A stretch of DNA of 64,000 nt from Chryseobacterium gwangjuense (GCF_021311115.1 NZ_JAJTNP010000005.1:124001-188000); one strand, 5' to 3'; shown: positions 8,717 through 17,204, numbered from the stretch's first letter. The notes: generated from the letters alone by a model not told the origin. Numbers and translations: made by a program.

Positions 8717-8747
8717 CAAATATACAATCGATTTACCATAAATCAAA
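8717..8747 (-). promoter_or_regulatory. consensus promoter of the TetR-efflux operon (TTTG-N19-TATATTTG)
   Basis: On the minus strand TTTG (8747-8744) is followed after 19 bp by TATATTTG (8724-8717), a textbook Bacteroidota promoter. The leader to the TetR ATG is about 20 nt. Confidence 0.8.
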
Positions 8748-8756
8748 CGATTGATT
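8741..8756. promoter_or_regulatory. candidate TetR operator overlapping the -33 element
   Basis: AATCAA-ACGA-TTGATT is a 6-bp inverted repeat with a 4-bp spacer. It covers the -33 TTTG of the TetR promoter, where a bound repressor would block polymerase. Size and symmetry fit a TetR dimer. Confidence 0.55.
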
Positions 8757-8956
8757 GATTTTTTAATTTATTTTTAATATTTAGTTATTTAATCAATTGA
8801 TAGTAAAACAATTATCCTTTATTCAAAAAATTAATAAATATTATAGATTTTTTATTTTATCAACGAAATAAATATATTTTTTCACTAAAGTCCTTCATTA
8901 AAACATGAATTTCTAAAATTAAACATGAAAAACTAATGTTATGAAATCATAATATA
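8757..8956. other. AT-rich intergenic stretch with no gene seen
   Basis: Between the TetR promoter/operator and the terminator of the S74-domain gene there is only very AT-rich sequence. I found no usable open frame, hairpin or second promoter box. Confidence 0.5.
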
Positions 8957-8987
8957 AAAACACTCCGACAAATTGCCGAAGTGTTTT
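8957..8987 (-). terminator. terminator after the S74/T9SS protein gene
   Basis: AAAACACT (8957-8964) pairs with AGTGTTTT (980-987), with further imperfect pairing inside and a T-run on the minus-strand exit side, 22 bp downstream of the stop codon. Confidence 0.65.
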
Positions 8988-9009
8988 ATTTAAGTTTAAA
9001 TCGTTAAAA

Positions 9010-10221
9010 TTAATTAGTAACAATCATTTTTTTAGAATCCAGCATCTTCCCGTCAACAACAAGGTTATAAAGGTAAGTCCCAGGAGTTAATCTACGTGCA
9101 GAAACGACCACTTGCTTTTCACCTTTCTTAATAGGGAGTTTTTCCACTTGTCTCCCACTAAGATCATAAATACCAATAAATGCATTATTCCCTTTTGCAT
9201 TAAATTTAATCACTGCTTCCTGATTGAAAGGGTTGGGAACATTTTGTTCTAAAGAAACATTGGATACAGATACTTCTTTATCGGTTGGTTTTCTACCTTC
9301 CAGTATTGCATCCATTTTGGTTTCAAGGCTTTCCATTTTGGCTTTCAGTTCATTAATTTCGTTCTTCTGATCTTTTATCTCATTCAATAATAATGGAATA
9401 AATTCAACGTAATTAAGAGAGTAATTTCCCTTTTTATCAATATTTACTAAATTCGGAAATTCTTTTTCCACATCTTGTGCAATAAATCCAAAATGTGTTC
9501 TCCCATCGCTTTTTCCACCCTCTCCTTCTCGATCTTTGAAGGTATAAGAATAAGACTTAATATTAGATAATTTTGAAAAAGGCATTTCTAAAGGTGCAAT
9601 ATTTTCCTTCAGCCTCTTATCGGATGTCTGAAAGAATGAAGGAGCTGTTATTGTATTGAAGGCCTGCAATTTGTTATTAACGAACAGTTCAAAATCATTA
9701 GCCATTAGCATCACCCCTCCATTATTGGTTCCGGTTCCATTATCCAAAAAATGTAAATAAGCAATTCCCTGAACGGAATTAATAATTGTTCCATCTCCAA
9801 AAGTAGGACTTGAATAAACGGTAATGCCCGATGATTTTACATTACCTGCATTATCACTATACATCATTCTACTTTCGTTAGCCGTATTAGATAAGGATCG
9901 AAGCCCAAAAACGCCACCTGTACTTAACCAGTTTACTAAAATAGGAGGTGGTGTGGGAAAAATATTTGCGGCTTGAGTATAAATTTCAGAGATGTTTGCC
10001 ACACTGCCTCCCAATGTATTGTAGGATTGTTTTATTTTTAAAGAAGAAACAGATGAAGAGCCAACAATATCCAACCTTGCTGCGGGTGTAGTATTTGCAA
10101 TTCCTACATTCCCGGAAGTTGTCGTTGGAACAGTAGTTCCGGTCCAGACACTTTGTGAAGAAACGGAGATTGTCATTCCTAACAAGAATAATAAAGACAA
10201 AGAAGTTTTGATGTTTTTCAT
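9010..10221 (-). CDS. surface protein with Peptidase_S74 chaperone domain and T9SS sorting domain
   Basis: A 403-residue exported protein. Order: signal peptide (1-22, ending SVSSQ), a beta-rich body, then an intramolecular chaperone/auto-processing domain of the S74 family (about 200-290). The S74 signs are Ser200-Asp-Lys202-Arg (the usual Ser-Lys dyad context SDKRLKENI), GFIAQDVEKEFP and YVEFIPLLLNEIK. A coiled coil (about 277-306) follows, and then a type A T9SS C-terminal domain (about 322-403, VPNPFN ... YDLSGRQV ... LTPGTYLYNLVVDGK). S74 domains normally trimerise and fold fibre-like proteins such as phage tail spikes; here the T9SS tail and lack of phage neighbours point to a cell-surface protein. 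Passenger function is unknown. Confidence 0.88.
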   Translation of the reverse strand: MKNIKTSLSLLFLLGMTISVSSQSVWTGTTVPTTTSGNVGIANTTPAARLDIVGSSSVSSLKIKQSYNTLGGSVANISEIYTQAANIFPTPPPILVNWLSTGGVFGLRSLSNTANESRMMYSDNAGNVKSSGITVYSSPTFGDGTIINSVQGIAYLHFLDNGTGTNNGGVMLMANDFELFVNNKLQAFNTITAPSFFQTSDKRLKENIAPLEMPFSKLSNIKSYSYTFKDREGEGGKSDGRTHFGFIAQDVEKEFPNLVNIDKKGNYSLNYVEFIPLLLNEIKDQKNEINELKAKMESLETKMDAILEGRKPTDKEVSVSNVSLEQNVPNPFNQEAVIKFNAKGNNAFIGIYDLSGRQVEKLPIKKGEKQVVVSARRLTPGTYLYNLVVDGKMLDSKKMIVTN

Positions 10222-10322
10222 AATAAATTGTTTTAAAGTTCAGTTAATACTTTACAAGATATTATGCTGGTCAATTATTTACGACCAAAAAAAAGTAAGT
10301 GCAATTAGTATTCTAATAACTG

Positions 10323-10341
10323 GTTATCTTTTGAAGATAAC
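10323..10341. other. short hairpin next to the holB terminator
   Basis: GTTATCTT (323-330) and AAGATAAC (334-341) form an 8-bp stem with a 3-nt loop. No T-run follows, so it may be a structural element in the upstream region of the S74/T9SS gene. Confidence 0.4.
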
Positions 10342-10346
10342 TGTTT

Positions 10347-10390
10347 AAAATCAGAAAACATCAAATTACTTTGATGTTTTCTGATTTTAA
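10347..10390 (-). terminator. strong terminator after holB
   Basis: A perfect 19-bp stem (AAAATCAGAAAACATCAAA, 10347-10365, with its complement at 10370-10388) and a 4-nt loop lie 3 bp beyond the holB stop codon. Confidence 0.85.
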
Positions 10391-10392
10391 TT

Positions 10393-11511
10393 TTATGAAT
10401 TCTTATGAATATACCTTGATAATTTTATGCCCAGATCTGTCCAGACAATTTTAGGATTTCCGTTTCTAGTAAGATGTAAATCAGCCATATTGATTTCTTC
10501 CAAAATACTTTCAATATTAGCTCCACTGATGAATTTTGAAAACCCAGTCCAGTTGAACCCATTTGCATCAATTTTTTTATACACCAACTCTTCCGATTGA
10601 TAATTCTGAAGCAAAGCCAATCTGAAAATCTCTGAACAATAATTCAAGAAATTCTTTTGTTTCTCACGATTCCAGCCTGCAATTTCTCTTGCCCAGATAA
10701 TGATACTTTTTAAAAATTCAGGTTTCTTTTTTACCATGAAAGCATCACGAACCCATTGCACAAAGAGTTTCTCAAATTCTACATTTTTATTTTCGGATTC
10801 TAACAGTTTAAGGGCATCGTTCAAATCTCCCTGAGCTTCATGAACAATTTCCTTTATTTTTTCATCAGAAACCTTAAAATTCTTTTTCAAATAGGCTTCA
10901 ATATCTTCATCATTAATTCTCGGAACTTCTACAATCTGCGTTCTTGAAAGAATGGTGGGAAGAATATCGTTGGAAGATTCCGCAGTCAGTAAAATAATCG
11001 TCTTCGCAGGTGGTTCTTCTAAAAACTTCAAAAACTTATTGGAAGCGGCAACGTTCATTTTATCTGCTCTCCAGACAATCAGAATTTTTGTTCCCCCTTC
11101 AAAACTTTTTAATGAAAATTTTTGGTTCTGGTCATCTACTTCATCTGCAGAGATAAATAACTGTTTATTTTCAGACTCTAAAAAAGCTGCCCAATCATCA
11201 TAATTTGAATAAGGGGAATTAAGAATCATTTCACGGAATTCTTCAAATTTATTTTTACTTAAAGAGTTTTTATTATCCGTAAAAACAGGGAAGCTAAAAT
11301 GTAAATCCAAATGATTCAGGTGCTCTACTTTTGAAGCAGCGTGTTCATTTTCCCGGCTCAAAACTTCTTTTGCATAGGCTAAAACCATTGGCAACGTACC
11401 ATATCCTTCTTTTCCTACGAAAAGTTGGGCGTGGCTTACTCTGTTTTCAGCGATACTGTCTCTAAGAAGTTTTTTCAGATTTCCTTGTCCGGCAATGTTC
11501 TCCCAATTCAT
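10393..11511 (-). CDS. holB: DNA polymerase III delta' subunit
   Basis: Clamp-loader subunit of the replicative polymerase, cytoplasmic, 372 residues. The N-terminus NIAGQGNLKKLLRDSIAENRVSHAQLFVG is the typical delta' opening. KILIVWRADKMNVAASNKFLKFLEEPPAKTIILLTAESSNDILPTILSRTQIVEVP holds the AAA+ Walker B-like region and the conserved SRTQ. The P-loop position reads GKEGYGTLP, not a full Walker A, consistent with a delta' that does not hydrolyse ATP. It is transcribed alone; a -7 box ends 4 nt before the ATG, so the mRNA may be leaderless, and a strong terminator follows. Confidence 0.92.
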   Translation of the reverse strand: MNWENIAGQGNLKKLLRDSIAENRVSHAQLFVGKEGYGTLPMVLAYAKEVLSRENEHAASKVEHLNHLDLHFSFPVFTDNKNSLSKNKFEEFREMILNSPYSNYDDWAAFLESENKQLFISADEVDDQNQKFSLKSFEGGTKILIVWRADKMNVAASNKFLKFLEEPPAKTIILLTAESSNDILPTILSRTQIVEVPRINDEDIEAYLKKNFKVSDEKIKEIVHEAQGDLNDALKLLESENKNVEFEKLFVQWVRDAFMVKKKPEFLKSIIIWAREIAGWNREKQKNFLNYCSEIFRLALLQNYQSEELVYKKIDANGFNWTGFSKFISGANIESILEEINMADLHLTRNGNPKIVWTDLGIKLSRYIHKNS

Positions 11512-11515
11512 GGCT

Positions 11516-11523
11516 CAAAGATA
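11516..11523 (-). promoter_or_regulatory. -7 box TATCTTTG, 4 nt before the holB ATG
   Basis: Exact TAnnTTTG on the minus strand with only AGCC between it and the start codon. Confidence 0.6.
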
Positions 11524-11746
11524 AAAATTTAGTTTCAAGAATATCATTATGATATTTAAAAAAAACCAAAAACCAATTGACAATTTTATTCTATTAAATA
11601 GTTTTAATAATTGACTATAAAGTGAATTACCAACTTACAATTCATCTAATCAACGCTAGTCATCGCCCTTAACAAACTTTAACCTCTTATAATTTTTACA
11701 ATTCATTAATATTTAAGATATTTGCGCATTGTTTTAAAAATATAGA

Positions 11747-13069
11747 ATGAAAAAAATCTTTGTACTATCATTCATATCAGTTGGATATTTCTTAAATGCG
11801 CAAAATCTAGGTAACTCACCTTATGCAACTTATGGAATTGGAGATGTAAAATATGATAATACGATTGAAACTGCCTCTATGGGAGGTATATCAACAGCTT
11901 ATATAAGTGATTTCACCAGCAGCTTCAATTTTGCAAACCCTGCGAATAACGCCAATTTTGGGCTTACAAGCATCAAACTTGAAGCGACGAACGAAAACAA
12001 TTATTTTAAAACTGATTACAACAGTACAAAGTCTACTAAGCATTCTACGTATCTGTCTAATATCTCTTTAGCATTTCCTTTGTCTTCTAAAGTAAAAATG
12101 GGATTGTCATATCAGCCGTACAGCTCGAAAAATTATGACATCGTGTATACCAAGACTTTAAAAGACGAAATTACAAATACAGATATCTATCACGTCAATC
12201 ATTTCAAAGGGAGTGGTTCTTTAAATACTGCACAGATTGCTTTAGCTTATAAAGTAGCTGAGGAATTTTCATTAGGTTTAAGAGCAAACTATTATTTCGG
12301 AAACCTTTCTGATTTGGACGAATTTTCTTCTTCCAATGCTGAGTTATTTAATGGCTACGAAACAACAACCAAAATCAAAAACTTCAATTTCACTTTAGGT
12401 GCAAACTATCAGCATTTGAATACAAGTACAGATAAGAAGTTAACAATTGGTGCTACTGCGACTTTTGGAAATACCAGTAACATGACTACTTCTTATAAAA
12501 ATAGTACTTATTTTTATACAGATGCTTCTATGGAAACCAAAAGTTACGAAAGTATTATTGAAGAGAAGCAGGCAAGTTCTAAAAACCTTTTACCTTTACA
12601 AGCTTCATTGGGGGTAGGATATGGAAGCGAAAATCAGTGGTTTGCTTCTGCACAGGTTGATTATAAAAAAGGAGAAGATATTTTATTTTTCGGGCAACCA
12701 AAACAGTTTCAGGATTCTTATCGAGTTTCTGTAGGGGGATGGTATTTGCCAAATTATAATAACTTCAGAAATTATTTTTCAAGAGTGGTCTACAGATATG
12801 GAGCGTTCTATGAAAAAGGAAATCTTTCTATAAACGGAAATGCTGAACTTGATAAAAACGGTAACAGCATCAATAAATTTGGTATTTCAGCAGGAGTATT
12901 GCTTCCTTTCAAAAACAGCAGTATTACAAGAATGAGTGGTCTTGAACTAGGTGTAGAATTAGGAAAAAGAGGAACACTTAAAGATAACCTGATCAATCAG
13001 AACTACATCAATTTAAAAGTAGGCTTTAATTTTGCAGATAAATGGTTTAGAAAATCATTGTACAACTAA
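11747..13069 (+). CDS. outer-membrane beta-barrel protein, unknown function
   Basis: A 440-residue protein with a signal peptide (1-18, ending LNAQ) and a body of alternating amphipathic beta strands ending in Phe (VGFNFADKWFRKSLYN), typical of outer-membrane barrels such as FadL/OMPP1-like or PorV-like proteins. The N-terminal motif SPYATYGIGDV...ASMGGISTAYIS is reminiscent of proteins that precede lptC in Flavobacteriia. It ends 3 bp before lptC and is very likely co-transcribed with it, so a role in envelope or LPS biogenesis is a reasonable guess from context, not something seen in the protein. Confidence 0.75.
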   Translation: MKKIFVLSFISVGYFLNAQNLGNSPYATYGIGDVKYDNTIETASMGGISTAYISDFTSSFNFANPANNANFGLTSIKLEATNENNYFKTDYNSTKSTKHSTYLSNISLAFPLSSKVKMGLSYQPYSSKNYDIVYTKTLKDEITNTDIYHVNHFKGSGSLNTAQIALAYKVAEEFSLGLRANYYFGNLSDLDEFSSSNAELFNGYETTTKIKNFNFTLGANYQHLNTSTDKKLTIGATATFGNTSNMTTSYKNSTYFYTDASMETKSYESIIEEKQASSKNLLPLQASLGVGYGSENQWFASAQVDYKKGEDILFFGQPKQFQDSYRVSVGGWYLPNYNNFRNYFSRVVYRYGAFYEKGNLSINGNAELDKNGNSINKFGISAGVLLPFKNSSITRMSGLELGVELGKRGTLKDNLINQNYINLKVGFNFADKWFRKSLYN

Positions 13070-13072
13070 AAA

Positions 13073-13663
13073 ATGAGTTTGACTTCAAAAATAAATTTTA
13101 AAAATATAGCATATCTTCTTAGTTGTGCTATATTTTTTATTATGACTTCTTGTGAAGAAGACCTTACAAAAGGAAATAATAGTAAAAACAAAAATTTCCC
13201 TTCACAAATCATCAATAATGCCAACATCATACAAAGAGACTCAGGATTTGTAACTCTGAAAGCAAAGGCTCCTATCATCGAAAAATACGAATTGATAGAC
13301 AGTCCTTACATCGTGGCCAGAAAAGGAATAAACATTGAGTTTTTCGACAAAAAAAAGCCTAAAACACCGGGAAAAATTACTGCAAAATACGCCCGTATTT
13401 TTGAATATAAAAAATTCTACGAAGCCAAAGGTAATGTAAGAATCACGACCAATGAAGGTCAGAGATTTGCTATGCAAAGTATTTATTGGGATCAGAAAAA
13501 GAATAGAATTTACACCCGCGATACTGTTTTTGTGACGATGGAAGATGGTTCTACTTTAATTGGAGCCAATGGAATGACCGCTAAAGATGATTTCTCAGAA
13601 TATACTTTCTTCAAGAGTTCAGGAGATATCAATTCTAAAAAACTATCCGAAAACCAAAAGTAA
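13073..13663 (+). CDS. lptC: LPS export periplasmic protein LptC
   Basis: A 196-residue membrane-tethered protein that in the Lpt machine passes lipopolysaccharide from LptB2FG toward LptA. It has a lipoprotein-type N-terminus with FFIMTSC (Cys27) in place of the E. coli transmembrane anchor. The beta-jellyroll repeats follow: ISAKYARIFEYKKFYEAKGNVRITTNEGQR, IYWDQKKNRIYTRDTVFVTMEDGSTLIGANGMTAKDDFSEYTFFKSSGDI. This D/G pattern is characteristic of LptC/OstA-like folds. It sits between an outer-membrane protein gene (3 bp) and anmK (8 bp), which suggests one envelope operon. Confidence 0.85.
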   Translation: MSLTSKINFKNIAYLLSCAIFFIMTSCEEDLTKGNNSKNKNFPSQIINNANIIQRDSGFVTLKAKAPIIEKYELIDSPYIVARKGINIEFFDKKKPKTPGKITAKYARIFEYKKFYEAKGNVRITTNEGQRFAMQSIYWDQKKNRIYTRDTVFVTMEDGSTLIGANGMTAKDDFSEYTFFKSSGDINSKKLSENQK

Positions 13664-13671
13664 TTTCTACT

Positions 13672-14715
13672 ATGATCTTTCAAGCTATAGGATTAATGTC
13701 AGGAACAAGTCTGGACGGTTTGGATATTTGTTTTGTTAAATTTGAAAAACAAACTTCATGGAATTTTGAAATCATAAAAGCCGAAACAATTCCTTACTCC
13801 AAGGAACTGGAAGATCAGCTTAAAAACTCGATTTACCTTTCGCCTGAAGAATTATTAGAACTAAATTCAGAGTATGGTTTTTATTTGGGAAAAGCGGTAA
13901 AAAACTTCATTGAAAAACATCAGCTTCAACATCTAGATTTAATTGCTTCACACGGTCATACCGTTTTTCATCAACCTCAAAAGAAATTTACATTGCAGAT
14001 TGGGGACGGAAGAGCCATTAAAATAGAAACCGGCTTGCCTGTAATCTATGATTTCAGAAGTCAGGATGTTTTAATGGGAGGAAACGGGGCTCCACTAGTT
14101 CCGATTGGTGATGAATTATTGTTTTCCGCATATGATGCCTGTCTGAACCTTGGCGGATTTTCCAATATTTCTCTAAAAGTAAATAACAAAAGAATCGCTT
14201 TTGATATTGCTCCGGTAAATATCGTTTTGAATAAATTAGCTCAGCAATTCGATAGAAACTTCGATGAAAATGGCGATTTGGCAAGAACTGGAAAAATCAA
14301 CGATGCTTTATTACTTCAGCTTAATTCGCTAGAATTTTACCAAAAATCTCATCCAAAGTCTTTAGGAATTGAATGGTGCCATGAAAATATTCTTCCATTA
14401 TTCGGAGACATAGAAACTGTTGATATTCTGGCAACTTTTACAGAACATGCTGCCCAACAGATATCTAATGTTTTTAATGCTCACCATTTAAAAAATGTTC
14501 TTTGTACCGGAGGAGGGGCTTTCAACCAATATTTAATTGAAAAAATAAGAAATAAAACAAACACTGAACTCATTATTCCGACAAAAGAACTGATAGAATA
14601 TAAGGAAGCATTAATCTTTGCTTTCATGGGGGTTTTAAGACTTAATAACGAAATTAATGTTCTTTCCTCTTCCACAGGAAGTTCTCACGACCACAGTTCC
14701 GGAATTTTTGCATAA
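13672..14715 (+). CDS. anmK: anhydro-N-acetylmuramic acid kinase
   Basis: Cytoplasmic peptidoglycan-recycling enzyme that opens and phosphorylates 1,6-anhydro-MurNAc to MurNAc-6-phosphate using ATP. The 347-residue length is near the family norm. The nucleotide-binding N-terminus GLMSGTSLDGLDI (about residues 7-19), ASHGHTVFHQP, QIGDGRAI, VIYDFRSQDVLMGGNGAPLVPIGD and CTGGGAFN (ATP site of the ASKHA fold) are all present. It is the last gene of the barrel-lptC-anmK unit and ends at a bidirectional terminator. Confidence 0.95.
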   Translation: MIFQAIGLMSGTSLDGLDICFVKFEKQTSWNFEIIKAETIPYSKELEDQLKNSIYLSPEELLELNSEYGFYLGKAVKNFIEKHQLQHLDLIASHGHTVFHQPQKKFTLQIGDGRAIKIETGLPVIYDFRSQDVLMGGNGAPLVPIGDELLFSAYDACLNLGGFSNISLKVNNKRIAFDIAPVNIVLNKLAQQFDRNFDENGDLARTGKINDALLLQLNSLEFYQKSHPKSLGIEWCHENILPLFGDIETVDILATFTEHAAQQISNVFNAHHLKNVLCTGGGAFNQYLIEKIRNKTNTELIIPTKELIEYKEALIFAFMGVLRLNNEINVLSSSTGSSHDHSSGIFA

Positions 14716-14716
14716 A

Positions 14717-14745
14717 AAAACCTTCATTTCTGAAGGTTTTCTATT
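14717..14745. terminator. bidirectional terminator anmK / SRPBCC
   Basis: AAAACCTTCA (717-726) and TGAAGGTTTT (731-740) with a 4-nt loop and A/T runs on both sides, between convergent genes. Confidence 0.8.
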
Positions 14746-14746
14746 T

Positions 14747-15136
14747 TTATTTATAAGCTTCGATCTTATCTGTCAAAGTATTGATAAAATTCTGAAGAGG
14801 TTTTTCCACCATCATTTTGATAAACGGATTGAATTTTCCTTCAAACAACATCTGTACTTCCGTTTGATTTTCGTTGAGAGGGTTTATAGTTGCCGTTAAA
14901 GCAAAATCCAAACTAGAACTCGCAGACTTCAAAACTGCTTTCTGATCTGTAACTTCATCAATTTTTAAAGCAATTTCCGGCATTCCTTGCAACCCGAATT
15001 TAAATCCATCTTCTCTTGTTTCAAACTTTTGAAGACCATCCGGCATAAAATCTTTGTAATTTTCCGGAGATTTCAGGAGTTCTACCAACTCTTTAGATGA
15101 TTTATTGACAATAATCTTTCGTCCTTCTAAATTCAT
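14747..15136 (-). CDS. SRPBCC/START-like protein
   Basis: A 129-residue cytoplasmic protein with the layout of the polyketide-cyclase/START helix-grip fold: MNLEGRKIIVNKSSKELVELLKSPENYKDFMPDGLQKFE at the N-terminus, beta strands, then a long C-terminal amphipathic helix (KMMVEKPLQNFINTLTDKIEAYK). The family binds hydrophobic ligands, but no ligand can be predicted. It diverges from the Nudix gene (37 bp between start codons). Confidence 0.75.
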   Translation of the reverse strand: MNLEGRKIIVNKSSKELVELLKSPENYKDFMPDGLQKFETREDGFKFGLQGMPEIALKIDEVTDQKAVLKSASSSLDFALTATINPLNENQTEVQMLFEGKFNPFIKMMVEKPLQNFINTLTDKIEAYK

Positions 15137-15140
15137 TTTT

Positions 15141-15148
15141 TATTTTTG
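15141..15148 (+). promoter_or_regulatory. -7 box TATTTTTG for the Nudix gene
   Basis: Exact TAnnTTTG, 24 bp before the ATG at 15173. Confidence 0.5.
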
Positions 15149-15172
15149 TATTTAAATTCTTAATTCTTACAA

Positions 15173-15781
15173 ATGTATAAAGTTTTTGTGAACGAAAAAA
15201 AATTATTGCTATCCAAACAATCTGAAAACCTGGAAAAAACGCTTGGATATGAAAACGTCACATCATTGGAGATCGCCCTAGATCTTCTTGAGAATACATC
15301 TGTAAAAGAATTGAATGTTTTTGGAGAAAATATCGATGAAATATGGGGCGAGTTTCAAAGCCTTTTCAGAATCATTGAGGCAGCAGGAGGTATTGTCAAT
15401 AATCCTAAAGGAGAAGTTCTATTCATCAAAAGACTTGGAAAATGGGATCTTCCGAAAGGTAAAATGGAAAAAGGAGAATCTCGTGAAGAATCTGCCGTAC
15501 GTGAAATTGAAGAAGAAACAGGTTTGAAAGACGTGGAATTGGTGCAATTTATCAATACGACTTACCACATTTATATTGAGCGTAATGGAGACAAGGTTTT
15601 AAAATGTACCCATTGGTTTGAAATGAATTTCAAAGGTGAAGATACCTCAAAACCTCAAATTGAGGAAGGAATTACTGAAGTAGCATGGAAAGACACGACT
15701 CGAATTGAAAAGGAAGTTTTCCCAAGTACATTTAAAAATATTAAACTGATCATCAAAGAATTCTGGAGTTCAAAAGCTTAA
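15173..15781 (+). CDS. Nudix hydrolase
   Basis: A 202-residue hydrolase of nucleoside-diphosphate-linked substrates. The Nudix box is complete: G96, E102, then R110-E-I-E-E-E-T-G-L118, matching Gx5Ex7REUxEExGU, so metal binding and catalysis should be intact. An extra N-terminal region of about 65 residues precedes the Nudix fold. The WDLPKGKMEKGE context resembles ADP-ribose or diadenosine polyphosphate hydrolases, but substrate choice cannot be settled. Transcribed alone and closed by a strong terminator. Confidence 0.92.
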   Translation: MYKVFVNEKKLLLSKQSENLEKTLGYENVTSLEIALDLLENTSVKELNVFGENIDEIWGEFQSLFRIIEAAGGIVNNPKGEVLFIKRLGKWDLPKGKMEKGESREESAVREIEEETGLKDVELVQFINTTYHIYIERNGDKVLKCTHWFEMNFKGEDTSKPQIEEGITEVAWKDTTRIEKEVFPSTFKNIKLIIKEFWSSKA

Positions 15782-15803
15782 TAGGCGACTCTTAGTCTAT
15801 AAA

Positions 15804-15842
15804 AAAGTTCACATAGTCTTCCTATGTGAACTTTATTTTTTT
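15804..15842 (+). terminator. terminator after the Nudix gene
   Basis: AAAGTTCACATAG (804-816) and CTATGTGAACTTT (822-834) form a 13-bp stem followed by a T-run. It also serves as a boundary to murF. Confidence 0.85.
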
Positions 15843-15869
15843 AATATCTTATTATGTAGAAGCTTTATC

Positions 15870-17141
15870 CTAAATAAAATCAATTGATTTTTCAAGCGCA
15901 ACACCTCTTGAGCCCTTTAATAATATATTTTCAGACTGAATTTTATGTGATTTTAAATATTCAATTAATTCTGAAGTATTTTCGAAAGAAGTTACAGACG
16001 AATTAATCTGTTTGAAATTTTTCCCTACTGTAATAATTTCATTGAATCCTAGCTCCTGAGCTAAATTAAGAATAGTTTGGTGCTCTTTTTCACTCTCCTC
16101 TCCTAGTTCCAGCATATCTCCAATAATGATTGTTTTTGAGCCTTCAAATGTGATAAAGTTATGAAGAGATGCAGTCATTGAACTTGGATTTGCATTGTAC
16201 GTATCCAACACTAAAGTTCTGTCCTCTTTTTTAACAATTTGAGAACGCATATTGGTGGGCGTATAGTTTTCAATCGCGTTCTTAATCTGACTGAAACTAA
16301 TTCCAAAATGAAGTCCTAAACTTGCAGCAGCACAAAGATTAGTAAAATTGTACTCGCCTGTTAGCTTTGAAACAGCTCTATCGTTGTTGTACATTAATCC
16401 TACAAAATGTTCTTCAGAAAACAACCCGAACTGATAATCAGAACCTGTCTTTCCAAAAGTAATTTTAGGTGAGTAACTTTCTGTTTTTTCAACCTGGATA
16501 GAATCATTTTCATTAACAAGAATGATCTCCTGGTGATTTTTAAGATAATCATACAATTCAGATTTTCCTTTAATCACTCCTTCAAAGCCTCCAAAACCTT
16601 CTAAATGGGCTTTCCCGAAATTGGTAATATATCCAAAATTGGGTTGAGAAATCGTACATAGAAGTTCGATTTCCTTTTGATGATTGGCCCCCATTTCGAT
16701 CACTGCCATTTCATGTTCAGGTTTAATGGAAAGAATAGTTAACGGAACTCCTATATGATTATTTAGATTCCCGAAAGTATACTGAACATTAAACTGCTCT
16801 GAAAGAACTGCATGAATGATTTCTTTTGTGGTAGTCTTTCCATTGCTTCCTGTAAGACCTATAATCGGAATCTGCAACTGGTTTCTATGGTGAATTGCCA
16901 GTTTTTGTAAGAAATCTAATGTTGATGGAACATAGAAAATATTTCTGGCTTCATTTTCAAAATCTTTCTGCTCAACTATCACTGCTAAAGCTCCCTCATC
17001 AATGGCTTGCTCAGCAGAAGTTGCTGCATTGAAGTTTTCTCCTGAAAAAGCAAAGAAAACATCATTCTTACCGATTTTTCTGCTGTCGATGGTTACCTTT
17101 TCAGATTTTAAAAATAGTGGATAAAACTGTTCTATATTCAT
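15870..17141 (-). CDS. murF: UDP-N-acetylmuramoyl-tripeptide--D-alanyl-D-alanine ligase
   Basis: Cytoplasmic ATP-dependent ligase adding D-Ala-D-Ala to the peptidoglycan precursor. The Mur ligase order is present over 423 residues: N-terminal UDP-sugar-binding part (VTIDSRKIGKNDVFFAFSG), P-loop GLTGSNGKTTTKE at 95-107, central domain with NNHIGVPLTIL and EMGANHQKEI, and C-terminal domain with DTYNANPSSM and GDMLELG. A TATTTTTG box ends 4 nt before the ATG, so the mRNA may be leaderless, placed immediately beyond the gldJ terminator. That arrangement gives murF its own promoter although gldJ lies upstream on the same strand. Confidence 0.95.
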   Translation of the reverse strand: MNIEQFYPLFLKSEKVTIDSRKIGKNDVFFAFSGENFNAATSAEQAIDEGALAVIVEQKDFENEARNIFYVPSTLDFLQKLAIHHRNQLQIPIIGLTGSNGKTTTKEIIHAVLSEQFNVQYTFGNLNNHIGVPLTILSIKPEHEMAVIEMGANHQKEIELLCTISQPNFGYITNFGKAHLEGFGGFEGVIKGKSELYDYLKNHQEIILVNENDSIQVEKTESYSPKITFGKTGSDYQFGLFSEEHFVGLMYNNDRAVSKLTGEYNFTNLCAAASLGLHFGISFSQIKNAIENYTPTNMRSQIVKKEDRTLVLDTYNANPSSMTASLHNFITFEGSKTIIIGDMLELGEESEKEHQTILNLAQELGFNEIITVGKNFKQINSSVTSFENTSELIEYLKSHKIQSENILLKGSRGVALEKSIDFI

Positions 17142-17145
17142 AGTT

Positions 17146-17153
17146 CAAAAATA
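17146..17153 (-). promoter_or_regulatory. -7 box TATTTTTG, 4 nt before the murF ATG
   Basis: Exact TAnnTTTG on the minus strand; AACT separates it from the start codon. It abuts the gldJ terminator. Confidence 0.55.
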
Positions 17154-17154
17154 A

Positions 17155-17184
17155 AAAAACCTTCCAAAATTTTGGAAGGTTTTT
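17155..17184 (-). terminator. terminator after gldJ
   Basis: A perfect palindrome: AAAAACCTTCCAAAA with its complement directly adjacent, giving a GC-core stem with A/T runs on both sides. Confidence 0.8.
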
Positions 17185-17204
17185 CAAATTTATTTTGATA
17201 AATA

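Noticed and set aside
9010-10221. Phage tail-fibre gene suggested by the S74 domain
   Set aside because: No phage genes surround it and the C-terminus is a T9SS sorting domain; it is a cell-surface protein.
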